A stretch of 64,000 bases of DNA from Zygnema circumcarinatum (Eukaryota > Streptophyta > Zygnematophyceae > Zygnematales > Zygnemataceae): the NCBI GenBank assembly GCA_037447605.1, contig CM074805.1:2347708-2411707 (forward strand), in the 5' to 3' direction. The notes under the pieces were generated by a model that did no database searches, was not told where the DNA came from, and saw only the letters and a program-made list of their open reading frames with translations. Below are positions 25,201 to 36,032 of this stretch, piece after piece. The first letter of the stretch is position 1; each line of letters opens with the position of its first letter. The position numbers and the translations under genes were made by a program.

Positions 25201-28102
25201 GCAGTAGCAGCAGTAGCAGGGGAGGACAGGGAGCAGTGCGGATGACCGCCCATGTCAATCGTGCGAGCGCAAGTGGTTTGATTGGGCGTGAAGCGTCTGC
25301 AGCTGAGGCACCTGTCACGGACGCTCGAATCCAGGCACAAAACGTTGGGGCTGGGTTTGGAGGGAGAGACAGTGGCAATGCCACTATTGCAGCAGTGGAA
25401 GGCATGCAGGATCTTATGGCCCTTCTTCGTGTCCTTGGCCATGCCTTAAGATTGCAGTGCATGCTGCGGTGCCAGGTGCTCTTTTGCCTCCTCGTTTTGA
25501 ACATAATCTGGAGCAACTTTTTTCCGAACTGAATTTCAGTCAGCCTGACATGTCAAGGGCCTAGCCTTTTTGGGTTGTGCAGATAGTGTTACCGTTTCTT
25601 TGCTGCCGTCAATACCTCCATAATCGGAAGCTGGACCAATCAAGATTCTGATTCTGAGCAATTTTTCTGTCACAGGAAGCTCTCGAGGTGCTACAACAGC
25701 TACCTGCCCAGCAGTACGCCACCGCCTGGGTCCTGTGCCTGGTTGGTCCTCTGCCTCCTTTGAAACTCATGTGTTGCCCTGATCTGCAGACATTTTTTGA
25801 ACTGCTTGGGAATGGTGGGGACTGTCAGGTGGGACGAGCACATTATGAAATGGTGGAGTATGCGCAGTCAGAACGCGCGTTCAGCTGGGCCCGCAGAGTA
25901 GCACCTCACAGCACACAAGGGCTTGCCATTTACTCCACTGTGCTCTATGTACGTGTTCATGTTTCTTACTGCTACTCAGCCAATGGTGTTGTAGGGGGTT
26001 TGGGATGGTTCCAATTTCAGTTGAGTGAAGTCAAACGCGATAGGTGCAATTTCAGTGAGTCCACATGAAGCCTTTGCAGTCAAATGCAAGAGGCATTCTG
26101 TTGATTTGACATTTCGAAATAAATCCTTCTCTGGGCCATCCATTTCTGGAGTAATTTTGCTCGGAGAAGTAATGCGACGTCATATATTGTTGATACGCCA
26201 CATGTTGTCTTTTCCTCCCTTACGTAAAATTACCTATTTACTTAGCAATAACTTTGCAGGCATTGCAGCCCCACCATTACAAAGTGCATGTCAAACAGTC
26301 AGAAAAGCTGCGGGAAGAGTAGAAGTCATCTTGGGGTTGTCAAAGCTGCATGCTGTTTTTCGGCATCATTGGGATGGGAATGGGAATGGTGTGCAGCACA
26401 TGAAGAAGGAGGCAGAGCTAAGTTATCTTGCACAAGAAGCACTGGCTCTCGATCGCCTTTCACCTGAAGCCTGGTACATTACGTGTTCTGTCACCCATGG
26501 CAAGCCTGGATGCTGGTAGTTTCGCGACTGCCAATTTCCCGATCTCCATCCTTATTCCTCGGTTATGCTGCAGGTGCGTGATGGGAAACTGCACGAGTGC
26601 TCAAGGGGAGCATGAAGCAGCTCTCCGCTTCTTTCAACGTGCGCTACACCTTGACTCGAACTACGCCTATGCGCACACCCTGTGCGGCCATGAGTAAGTA
26701 CTGTTTATTGTGATCCCTGGTTCTTGAGCCACCCCTGCTGACGTTTTCGTACTTGAAAAGGGTGTGAGCTGCAAGGAGCGTATTTACTGAAGATTTAGAA
26801 AATTGCACTGCAGGCACGTGGCCATGGAACAGTTTGAAGAGGGAGTTGCTTGTTATCGTGCAGCACTGCGCTTGGATAATCGGCACTACAATGCTTGGTA
26901 AGTACGGATGTTTGCTGGTGTTGAGAGACAATGCTTCACATAGTGAATTGCTAAATTGCATGTTTAACTCTGGGAGATTGTTGCGAACGATGGGAAGTGG
27001 ACTGCATTGATAAAAAAAACTTTCTTTCAATTGGAGCACCTTTAGGATTTGCGTCCTTGTGTTTCTTTTGATCGTATCAGACAATTAACGGCCATTCTTG
27101 CACGGAAGTGAGTGCTGAAAACCTTTTGCTGCTGCTCATGAAATAAAAAAAAAGTTAGGAATTTGGAAGGTGCTCTTTCGTTGGCTTATCTCTTCACACC
27201 GTTATCGCTGCTACAGGTATGGTCTTGGCAGCATCTACCTTCGCCAGGAGAAGCCCGAACTAGCAGAGTACCACTTTCGACGTGCCCTGCAGATTCATCA
27301 ACGCTCCTCAGTGCTCCGCTGTTATCTCGGTGTTGCGTTGCATGCTATCAAGGTGACTGACAGGCTCAATTGGCCCACCACTCATTTGGCATCTGCCTGA
27401 GTGGGGATAACCTTTAGAGTTCCAACTTGTTAAATTTGAGGCGTGGAGCTCCATAGCGCCAATGGAAATGAAATAAGTAGGGAGTTTTTCTTCCAGGTGA
27501 AGTGTACGGTGAGGCATGCTGTCTGACTGCCTGTATCAACTGGGAAGGGCACGTGCAGCGAAATTCAGAGGCGTTAGAACAACTTCAATTAGCAGCTGAA
27601 GGCGACCCACGGAATCCCTTGCCCTTGTACCAGCGCAGTGCAGTGCTGCTGGCGGAAGGGCGGCTGCAGGAGGCATTGGAAGGGGCAAAGGAGCTCTGTC
27701 AGCTGGCGTCACGAGAAGCATCTGCATTTTTCCTTCTTGGGCGGGTGAATAGCTCTTGCCGCACTCCATTGTGTTGAACCAATCGCTGCCCTGCCAATGC
27801 TTAATCAGAATGAGGCCTGGGGTCTGCAGATTTATGCCAAAATGGACGAGCCGGGGCTGTCCTTGCTGCAGCTTAGCGTGGCGCTTGATCTCAAACCGCC
27901 ATCCTCAGAGGCCACCAGCATTAAGGTGCCCCTCCCGGGGCCTGCCCCTTGCTCTCAACACTGCGACTTCCGCGCTTCTGCATGGGTCAGGGTTGCCGAA
28001 CTGACATCCATCTGGAGGATGGGGGGGATGGGGCAGGCTATGTTAGAGAAGCTTCCGATGCTTGGTCCAGAAGTGCAGGTCGAGGCAGAGACGGAACAGT
28101 GA
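22271..28102 (+). CDS. CDC27: Anaphase-promoting complex subunit CDC27/APC3 (HOBBIT type), complete, 18 exons
   Basis: APC3 is the TPR scaffold subunit of the APC/C ubiquitin ligase that binds the IR tails of CDC20/CDH1 coactivators. Exons: 22271-22375, 22501-22573, 22702-22814, 23163-23209, 23308-23405, 23544-23812, 23958-24128, 24814-25021, 25147-25475, 25676-25741, 25829-25948, 26397-26473, 26574-26693, 26814-26897, 27217-27352, 27559-27744, 27830-27925, 28037-28102. They total 2364 nt and 787 residues (Arabidopsis HBT 744). N-terminal TPRs (FCYANAIFLAERL; ALALDPFLWCAYEEL) are followed by a low-complexity linker containing the family signature RRKFVDEGKLRK, then a C-terminal TPR array (EAELSYLAQEALALDRLSPE; YAYAHTLCGHE; YGLGSIYLRQEKPE; NPLPLYQR). 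Introns 1 and 2 appear to use GC donors (GAG|GCATGG and AAAG|GCATGT). The exon 3 donor (TCG|GTTCGC) is weak, and the exon 6/7 junction is the least certain. Confidence 0.93.
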
Positions 28103-28617
28103 CAAAGGTCGCTGCCATTAGCTAGGGCACGCAATTTTTGTGGCGGGTTTACCTCCATTTCATGTTCATCCTGCTAGAAAGAATCCAATAAAGCGTGGCA
28201 AGCAAACGCTATTGCTGATGGATCTCGTTCTTTTCTTTTATCAATTGCATCTGCATGTACTGGTGGGGCCCTTTTGGTGATGTATGCCCTTCTTTTTTAC
28301 AACGTCGCCTGGACCCACAGCAGCCGACTTACTGTAGAGAGTCTTGGGAGAAAGAGAGCTTTCTGTCCGACCTGTGAAGCGCTTTCCGCTAAGAAAGGCG
28401 AAAGGGGAGCCAGCCGACCAAAACACCAAATAAGACCGTTTCTATGCACATGTGAAACGGAGTCACAGTTTGTTTGAGTAATTACAGCCACGTGTGACCG
28501 TGCGACGGTAACTAGAACTGCGGACGCTCTGATTCGCACATGGAACGGCAAAGGTTAAACCCCCCTCAGCCCTGGACCTAGGGGTGGCGCGCCATGCCGT
28601 GGCCTCGCTCGACGTGA

Positions 28618-28648
<31 letters not shown>

Positions 28649-28819
28649 GGCGAGAAGGAGAGGGAGAGGGAGGGAGGGAGAGGGTGGGGGTCGCTGCACG
28701 TGAGCGCATTCGCATTCGAGTGAAGGAGCCTGCCATGCTCGCCACAGCGGCGGCGGGAAAGCCTTGAGCGGAATGACGCCTGAAGAATAAGTGTCGACGG
28801 GAGAGCAGCGAGAGGCAAG
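28103..28819. promoter_or_regulatory. Spacer CDC27 to U1A, with GA repeat and G-boxes
   Basis: This region holds the CDC27 3' flank and the promoter of the downstream snRNP gene. A purine tract made of (GA)n then GGGAGA-like units runs from 28615 to 28690, about 130-200 bp before the start codon, where plant GA repeats often mark promoters. CACGTG occurs near 28490 and 28697. No exon was found. Confidence 0.5.
28615..28690. repeat. (GA)n purine tract
   Basis: A GA dinucleotide run of about 35 bp grades into GGGAGA/GGGAGG units. It lies just upstream of the U1A/U2B''-like start codon. Confidence 0.85.
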
Positions 28820-30888
28820 ATGATGCGCGGGGCAGACGTCGCCCCCAACCAGACCATCTACATCAACAATCTGAATGAGAAAGTGAAGAAGGATGGTGAG
28901 CACACGGGGTTCCTGACCTCGAGGAGGGCCTGCCACAGCTACGCTTGCTCTAGTAGAGCGGGCGGGGAGCTTACGGGGATAGCGGGCTGCTGCAGAATTG
29001 AAGAAATCGCTATATGCGGTTTTTTCTCAGTTCGGGAAAATACTGGACATTGTCGCCCTGAAGACTCTGAAGCTGAGGGGGCAAGCGTGGGTTGCCTTCG
29101 ATGACATCACCGCGGCTACAAATGCGCTCCGCCAAATGCAGGGCTTTCCCTTTTACGACAAGCCCATGGTAGGGTCATCTGATTCTTCCTAAGAAGCTCC
29201 TCTGCGAATGATTTGTTGAACGTGTATGAATCTGTTTCCCCGGATGCTTGTCGGTCGGATCATAAATTTAGGTTTAGGACTCTGTGCGTGCCCTTTTTCT
29301 GGATTTTCCTCTCAACTTAGGGCTGCTGCGGAACAAAAGGAACCAAGTGGAGTATGTTTGAAGGTACTCAACGCCCTACTTCAGCTGAAGGAGGTTTATT
29401 ATTTACATAGTCATTGAATTCCTGCGTGACCTACAGAGTGGCGTTGTTACGGATACATAAGGTCATTTGCTTGTTGCAGTTGTTTAGCGAAATCCATTTT
29501 ATTAGTAATATTAGATGCTGGCGTGCTCCTTACCCCTTGGGTATAACTAGGCAGGCAAAAGTATAGGCAGCATTACCCTCCAAATTTGAAGAAATGAACA
29601 GTTATCTATGCCGTTCGAAAAGAACTTGATTGTTCCAGTCGCGCCACCCAAGACACTTCGAATTTGGGGCTCAATTTACAATATGATCATTGTGGTTGAT
29701 GGAGGGTGTGCCAGTAGTAAGCTATATGCTGCAGTATATTTTAGCGCTCAGTATTGCCTTGGTTGACGACATGTAGCAACCTTTTATAGATACCCTTAAA
29801 AAATAAGCCTGTACAGACAAGATGTCTGCCCTCTATCAAGGCGCGACACTTGCAAGATAGAGTTTTTCGAGGAGGCAAAAGGTTAAATATGGGTGTGTAC
29901 TTTGGGTGTGTATCTCGTGTATTTCGCGCACGCCCTGCAAATGCAGTCACTGCTTATGTTGCGCAATTCGAGAAAATGACGCCCTTGTTTCGGTGATTGG
30001 ATTTCGGAAAATTCAGATCCTTGAGTAGATGTAGGGAGAACTTACTGACCACACATCTTCTACGGGCTTGTTGCAGAGAATTTCATATGCCAAGGCAAAG
30101 TCTGATGTAATTGCTAAAGCTGATGGCAGCTATGTACAACGAGAGAAAAGGAAGAATGAGAAAGGTGGGTTGAAATGATGTTTCTGTCCCAATTTTAGGG
30201 CACCGGTGCTTTTATATTTTTGGAGAACAAGCTGAGGTTGTTCGATTTGCAGAGCATACACTCACCGATCGTATCTTAATTGTTCCATTTGTGTGACATC
30301 AACAACTTGCGCTTGTCAGGTCGCAAGCGGACGGAACAGCAACAGCCTGCGGTGGCAGCTGTTACTCCCCAGTATGGCGCCGGCTATGGAGCAGCTGCAC
30401 CGGTTTTTAACCTCGCCTTTAACCCATACACAATGCATTCTTGTCGTAGTTGTTCCAGTCTTCTGCACTCGCTGGCTTGGCTGCCTTCCTTTCCATGGCA
30501 ACTTGCTGATATAGTTTCTGCTGTCAGAGCTTGTAACTCGTTTCTGATGTTTGTGCCCCTAGCCGTCAACTTATGGGCTGTTTTTTTGCGGTTTCAGATC
30601 ACTCCTGCGTACGCGGCACCTGTGCAGCCAATTATCCCTGAGGCTCCTGCTCCACCAAATAATACCCTATTTTTGCAGAATCTGCCACATGATATCAGCG
30701 ATCAAAGCTTGACCGCCCTCTTCCAACAATTCCCTGGGTTCCAAGAAGTGCGCACAATCTCAGCCAGGCCCGGCATAGCCTTTGTGGAGTACAAGGACGA
30801 GGGGCAGGCAACGGTCGCCATGCAGGGTCTGCAGGGTTTCATGATCAAGCCCACCAATCCCATGCATATTACGTATGCAAACAAATAG
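28820..30888 (+). CDS. U1A/U2B'': U1A/U2B''-type spliceosomal RNA-binding protein, two RRMs, complete, 5 exons
   Basis: This is a member of the SNF/U1A/U2B'' family, which binds stem-loops of U1 and/or U2 snRNA in the nucleus. Exons 28820-28895, 28996-29168, 30077-30164, 30320-30402 and 30598-30888 total 711 nt and 236 residues. RRM1 has RNP2 ([11 protein letters not shown]) and RNP1 (RGQAWVAF), followed by [19 protein letters not shown] short Pro/Ala-rich linker leads to RRM2 ([25 protein letters not shown]). Two ATGs lie in tandem (28820, 28823). Linker features such as PEAPAPPNN and the QGLQGF block recall plant U1A, while length and YALKT-region residues recall U2B'', so I do not choose. 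Intron 2 is long (908 bp) with no recognisable content. Confidence 0.93.
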
Positions 30889-32068
30889 TGGTTAGGTCTT
30901 AATGGGGCTACTCATGTTCTCGCTCAGGCAGGCTCGACTATCGTGTAAACCGGTGAAAGAAAGCAGTGTGGTTACGCCAATTATGCCCTTAGAAGCAGGT
31001 GCAAGTAAATGAGTTGAATCATATGTTCTTCAAAGCTCTGCACCTTTTGCCTTGCTGTCTTGCAGACAGAAAGGGACTCCCTGTGCCTGACAACTGAAAT
31101 TCGCTAATGGGTGAAGAAGGACCTGTCTTTTGATGAGCCGCTTACAATGCCAACCTTCTTTGTTAACAATACTCGTGTACCGTGTCTTGGTATAATCATT
31201 CTAAACCGTAGCCGAAGCATGTGCGTAGAGAATGCAACAAATGGAAAGGTATTCCAGTAGGTATGTCAATAGTAGGGTATGTCAGGCTTAAAAATTGTCA
31301 GTAAGCCGTTTCGAGACTTTGATATCAAAACGACTACCGTACAAAGTACTTCCGTAACTTTTCTATTAGTGATACTTTTGATAAGATTCTGCTAAGTCTG
31401 ACACGCCCTAGTGTCTGTAAAACAACCAGTATGGTTTCCTGGTTCCTGGTGGTAGAAGAGTGGTGTAAAGATGGCCTCTCCACTCGTTAGATGGGAACTT
31501 GCGTAGAGCAAACACAAAAATCTTCCAAGGCAATCTCAATGCGTAGTTGATGTCCCTTCAAGCTTCTGGCTCTGAATATTTTTCACAACTGGCATATTAC
31601 AGCAACAAGGTTTGCCCACCAGTGTGCCACTGTAGAAAACATACAGTTTGCAACATAACCAGAAAAGCAACCAACCAAACATACGAAACGCATGGGGAAA
31701 GACATTCTGGAACTTAGTTGCAAACATGATGTATGCAATACTTGAACAAACTACTACCCAATACACTGAAAGTACTAGCATATTTAAACCTAAAGCACGA
31801 CAGCCCTTACCCTGCTTCATACTGCATGGCAAAGAGGCTGTATGCTACCCTTTAATGTGTAAATGGCTTCAGGGAACAGCAATAGTCAATGCATATGATA
31901 CAGCAATACTCGCTTCATGCTCCTTGCCTCCACAAAAAGGATCGAAAATCTCACACTCGTACTTTTGAGTGGGAGACTTACATTCGATGCCTGAAAAAAC
32001 ATTAGGGTAAAAACCGCATATATAAAGCAGCAATAGTTCTCTTCTTCACGATAGTTAGACCATAAAGT
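30889..32068. other. Convergent spacer U1A / HY5
   Basis: This 1.2-kb AT-rich region separates two stop codons and should contain both 3' UTRs. I see no exon, repeat or RNA gene. Confidence 0.5.
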
Positions 32069-33028
32069 CTATGAGCCGTCATTCTTCTTCAACGCTGTGT
32101 TCTTGACAATCTGCACAAGCAATTAGCAATATGCCGGTCACTGCCGGGCATTGTCTGATGGTCTTTCAAGTTGCAACGAAACAAGGGCACCAACAACCTT
32201 CTTATCACCCTGCAAAAGACACTGACGAAATGTCAACAACAAGTAACTCACCTGACGCAGCATGAAGTTCTCTCGTTGCAATGTAGATACTTTCTCCTCC
32301 AACTCCGCATTGCGCTGTTCAAGATCTCTCCCTCGCAACTCAAGGTCGGTAAGGTAAACCTTCTTCCGCTCTCGAGCCTGCTGCGCAGAGACGCGGTTGC
32401 GCAAGAGCCTGCATTGATACCCGAAGTGTGAGCACCTCTCCATCCCAAGACACATCACTATTACAAACTGCAAATTCGTTTCAACTACAAAAACACAACC
32501 CCAGTCAAAGGACCAGTTTCCCAGTCTTTCCCCCTGGAGACACCGAAGAGAAATGGTTCTGCATTAGGACGACGCCCCACCATGCCCCATAACGCTGCCA
32601 GCACTAAGAAGTTTAGGCCTCTTTGTGCTTACCTCTTCATACGCTTATGCTCTTTATCTGCCCCTCCGCCGCTGCGCTTGCGCACAGTGCCCTGGGGCGG
32701 GCCGCCTCCACTGCTCGTAGATGCAGGAGGAGGGGGAGGGTTGTGCATCTCCGGCACACGTTGCGCGTCAGCATCAGTTTCTGCAAACCCCCTCAACGTC
32801 CAAAACCGTTTGAGGACCAGATTCTTCTGGTCTATCGGGCAATGGCTCGTACGACTCAATCAACTATTCGACACTTCATGTAAAATATGTCAGAAAGAGC
32901 GAGGCACCACTACCTTCCCGCTGTGCACCGGAATCCACATGCCGGGACCCTTCCGCCTGTTTCAGCATCAACTCCGCCACCCCATCTCCATCCAACTCTT
33001 TCTTTGGCACAGCCGAGGACTGCATCAT
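32069..33028 (-). CDS. HY5: HY5-type bZIP transcription factor, complete, 4 exons
   Basis: HY5 binds G-box/ACGT elements and drives light-responsive transcription; COP1 targets it for degradation in the dark. Exons (minus): 32914-33028, 32633-32780, 32252-32408, 32069-32110; 462 nt, 153 residues (Arabidopsis HY5 168). Residues ~39-50 ([12 protein letters not shown]) match the acidic-plus-VP COP1-docking motif. A Pro/Ser/Gly linker leads to the basic region [20 protein letters not shown], where the N-x7-R contact residues fall in NRVSAQQAR. The zipper follows ([20 protein letters not shown]) and ends MLRQIVKNT, as in HY5. The last exon is only 14 codons; without splicing intron 3 the frame stays open and stops at 32138. 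The first ATG is 33028, with a second at 33025. Upstream lies TAGGGTTAGGG-like sequence. Confidence 0.95.
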
Positions 33029-33680
33029 TTCTTTCACGCAATAACCTGCGCATTTGCACGATAGGATACATCCTGTCAGCCACCATCCCCTCAGGGTCTA
33101 GCTACAATCCACTGCCTCCCTAGAGCTGCAAACAACAACGGCATCGCTTATCTCCACTCCTCTTCTCTTTCGCCCTCCCTCCCTATTTCCTACCCACAAC
33201 CCTAATTCGATTCCCTCGTTCAGCACCAACTCCCAGACCCTAACCCTAATCTCCGCCACACTCCCGTCTGCTGCAGAATGCGGTGAAACTACTCACGCCG
33301 GTCCTGACGACAGAATTGAGTCGAAGCGGGAGGCTGGAAAGGGAACGAGAGAGAGAGGTAGGAGAGCGGCGAGAGCGAGAGAGAGTGGGAGAAGGAAAGA
33401 GGGAAGGGGGGTGAGGGAGAAAGGCCACTACGGAGGGCGGCGGGCCTTTGGCAGAATCGCGGGGCGGTCTCCCGACGGGGCTACGTGGCGCCTCCCTCCG
33501 CCCCCACTCACACGTGCCAAAAAATACGGTCCGCCGAATATGGTATTTACCGTACACTAAATCTTCAAAAACTATCGCTAATTTTTTTTTACTCGATTAC
33601 GGGCACGAGTTAGCTCCGGAGATATTCTCGCCCTGTGGCAGCTGACATCCGTACGGGGTTTTTTTTTTTTCGCAGTTAGA

Positions 33681-34244
33681 GTAAAACCGAACAGGTTGAG
33701 AAATTGAGAAACGAGTTTACTTAATTCTCAATTCTCAAATTTATTGAATAGGGTTGAACTTTGAACACTCGACGTCGAAACCTTTTCGATTTAAGAAGGC
33801 GAAAAGATTTTAAGAAAAATTCAAAGACTCATTGGTTTGGTCAAACGTGTGGATTCCACTTTTGGCCACGCTGGTTCCGTGCGATTCGAGGGATCCGGTT
33901 AACCTCGGGCGCCAGCTTTGCCGTACGACTCTTCCCGCGAGCCGATCAACAATTTATGTACGAACCTCTGGGTCCATGCGCTTTGCGATCCGCTAAAATC
34001 TCACTATTGATCCATGGACCTAAGGAATACTCAAATTGAATACGAACGATAATTAATTGTTCAATGTTTAATTGGTTCTCAATTAAAATTGTATTGAGAA
34101 TCAAATTTAGGAATTTATTTCTCATTTCTCGAAATGAATCGTGTTCACAAATGTAAGGTTTTTCTTGGGAAACTGGTTTTGAGAGTTTTTTTGTTGTGAT
34201 CCAAAATCTTTAATTTCCCAATTTCTCAACCTGTTCGATTTTAC
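33681..34244. mobile_element. AT-rich MITE-like element with 31-bp terminal inverted repeats
   Basis: The left end GTAAAACCGAACAGGTTGAG (continuing to 33711) pairs with the reverse complement of 34214-34244; 29 of 31 positions agree. Additional subterminal copies of TTCTCAATT and its complement occur inside both arms. The interior is AT-rich with no coding sequence, unlike the GC-rich DNA on its left. I do not see a target-site duplication, so the exact ends are uncertain. It sits in the intergenic region between HY5 and the rightward gene. Confidence 0.65.
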
Positions 34245-34290
34245 GTGAATTCAAAAATTCCAAACCTGGTCCTATATATAATTCAAAACT

Positions 34291-34326
34291 ACAAACTGCA
34301 AACTGCAAACTGCGGACTGCAAACTG
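34291..34326. repeat. Tandem 7-bp CTGCAAA repeat
   Basis: About five imperfect CTGCAAA units sit about 170-200 bp before the start codon of the unrecognised protein. Confidence 0.8.
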
Positions 34327-34492
34327 GGTTTTTCATGAGATCAATGCCACATCCTCTGGTTTTTTCCAATTTTTTTTCCCGCAAGGTTTTTAAATTGTTT
34401 TTAATCAAATATAGGGGACTAATCTTATTACAAATTTATATCTCCGAACGAGCTTGCAGGTGTCCTCCCTGAGGGAGAGCTGCGCTGGAGCC

Positions 34493-36032
34493 ATGGCTGC
34501 AGTGAGCGTGCAAGGGCTGCCCGTGCGTGACGCTGTCAGCCATGGCGGAGGCGGAGTTATCATCTCCGGCTCGCCTCTTCCCGGCCATGGCCATGGCTGC
34601 AACTTTGCTCGTCCGGCCGCCTTTGCACGTGTTGAGCCTGCAGCTTGCTGCTCATACGAAGGTTCCTTCCTCTGCAGTTCCTCCCAGACGCCTGCACGGA
34701 GGAAAGGCGTAAGTCATTATTATTCGAGGCCGTGCATATAATCTGATGTTCCCTCTCCGTTATTTGTTTTTTAAGGGCAGGAAGGTCACTCGGTAGAAGA
34801 AGTTAGGAGCGGGAGGCGAGTCAGGAAGTTTACGAGATGTTCTGAATGAAAGTTGTGGAGCTGGGAAAGGGGAGCAGCGAAATTTCTTTGTTCGTGCATC
34901 GCTGGACGATGAATTTACGTCCGGTCGATCCGTTGCAGCAGGACTGCATCGTCGGTACCGGGATGTCGTTGAGGGAGGACACACGGCTTATCTCAAGGTA
35001 ACCTTTTTCTTAGTCAAATTTGAACTTGAAACCTCATTTCTTAGCTTTACAGATCACGCTAACTCAGCTGCTGATGTTTGCCTTTGCACTGCCGCGTATC
35101 ACTTACAGAGCTCACCTTGTTAAATGACGAACTTCTAGCAACTTTACCGCTGAACTCTGGAGAGGATTGCCGTGTAGGAATTTGTAACCGCAGCTGTGAC
35201 TGCGTACGCTCTTGGATGTAGTGAGGAAGGGCTGCGAAAGGAGTTACACAATGTGCATGTTACTCCCACGACGTCAAGTACCTCTTCCAGTGGCTCCCGC
35301 ATCTCAGTAGAAGAGGTACTGTATGGCTGCTGCCTTTTAGCCGTCACGTGCCTTGCTTCATATCAGCCAATTATGGACTTATTATTGGCATTCAATCCAG
35401 AACTTTGGTGGAGCAAACAGCTCCAGTAATGGATTGTCGCGCGAGAAAATTTAATATGGTTTGTTAGGGTATGGGAGAATAACGTACAGGTGGAGGAATG
35501 CCTGCTTTGGTTAGTAATTGTATTCATCACCATCCTCTGCGCTCCGCAGCCCTGCGTCGTGCGCTGGTCCTCGTCGCCACCTGTCTCACCTGAGGGATTG
35601 CTGCAGTGGCGCGGCTTTTGTTCACTCATTGCCAATGCTTACTATAACCGTGGGATGGCTTGGTAAGTGAACTCTCTTGTACTCTCTTATGCTCGTCAGG
35701 CTAGCCCTCAAGCTGCTGTGCTCTCGAGCGCGTCGGAGAAATGTTCGTTATGTTGAATTTTTGTGGGCTCTCTTTTCAACAGCAGAATGGTGGTGTTTCT
35801 CATATGCATGTGCGCACGTGGAGGTCACTGTTCTCCCTTGTGGTGACCTCCGTGCTCACCACGAGTCAGACAGGGAGGGATTACCAGGTATTCTGTGCGA
35901 CGATTGCAGATGGAGCAGCTGGCTGTAATTGGACATGCAGAGAAAGCTGATATTGTAAGCGATCGCATGCGGATCGTTTTTGTCACTCTTGAGGTGGTGG
36001 ACCCGCGCTGGGGCAGCAATGCCGCCTATTGA
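34493..36032 (+). CDS. Unrecognised protein, probably plastid-targeted with one membrane segment, 5 exons
   Basis: I do not recognise the family. Exons ~34493-34708, ~34797-34997, 35178-35315, 35490-35662 and 35888-36032 join in phase to 873 nt and 290 residues. The start ATG is in good context (GCCATGGCT). The first ~70 residues are rich in Gly, Ala, Ser, Arg and Cys with few acidic residues, suggesting a transit peptide. The mature part has a helical, charged stretch (AYLKEFVTAAVTAYALGCSE; EEGLRKELHNVH), a Ser/Thr linker, a hydrophobic run (CLLWLVIVFITILC) that could be one membrane helix, then RGMAWYSVRRLQMEQLAVIG and a short C-terminus with VFVTLEVVDPRWG. The exon 2 acceptor is uncertain: several AG dinucleotides are possible and a TAG stop just upstream limits it. 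The pattern of conserved-looking exons argues for a real gene; the function is unknown. Confidence 0.7.

Larger units (their letters stand above)
33029..34492. promoter_or_regulatory. Divergent promoter region HY5 / plastid protein gene
   Basis: The part nearest HY5 holds CCCTAACCCTAA telobox-like sites (33197-33205 and 33236-33249), a purine-rich stretch, ACGTGGC and CACACGTG motifs (33482-33515) and CCGTAC motifs (about 33550 and 33646). The middle is occupied by a 564-bp AT-rich inverted-repeat element (33681-34244). A small tandem repeat (34291-34326) lies just before the rightward gene. No exon is visible. Confidence 0.5.

Noticed and set aside
32210-32251. A possible 42-nt HY5 intron
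   Set aside because: Too short for a plant intron; a better acceptor at 32111 gives the conserved HY5 ending IVKNT.
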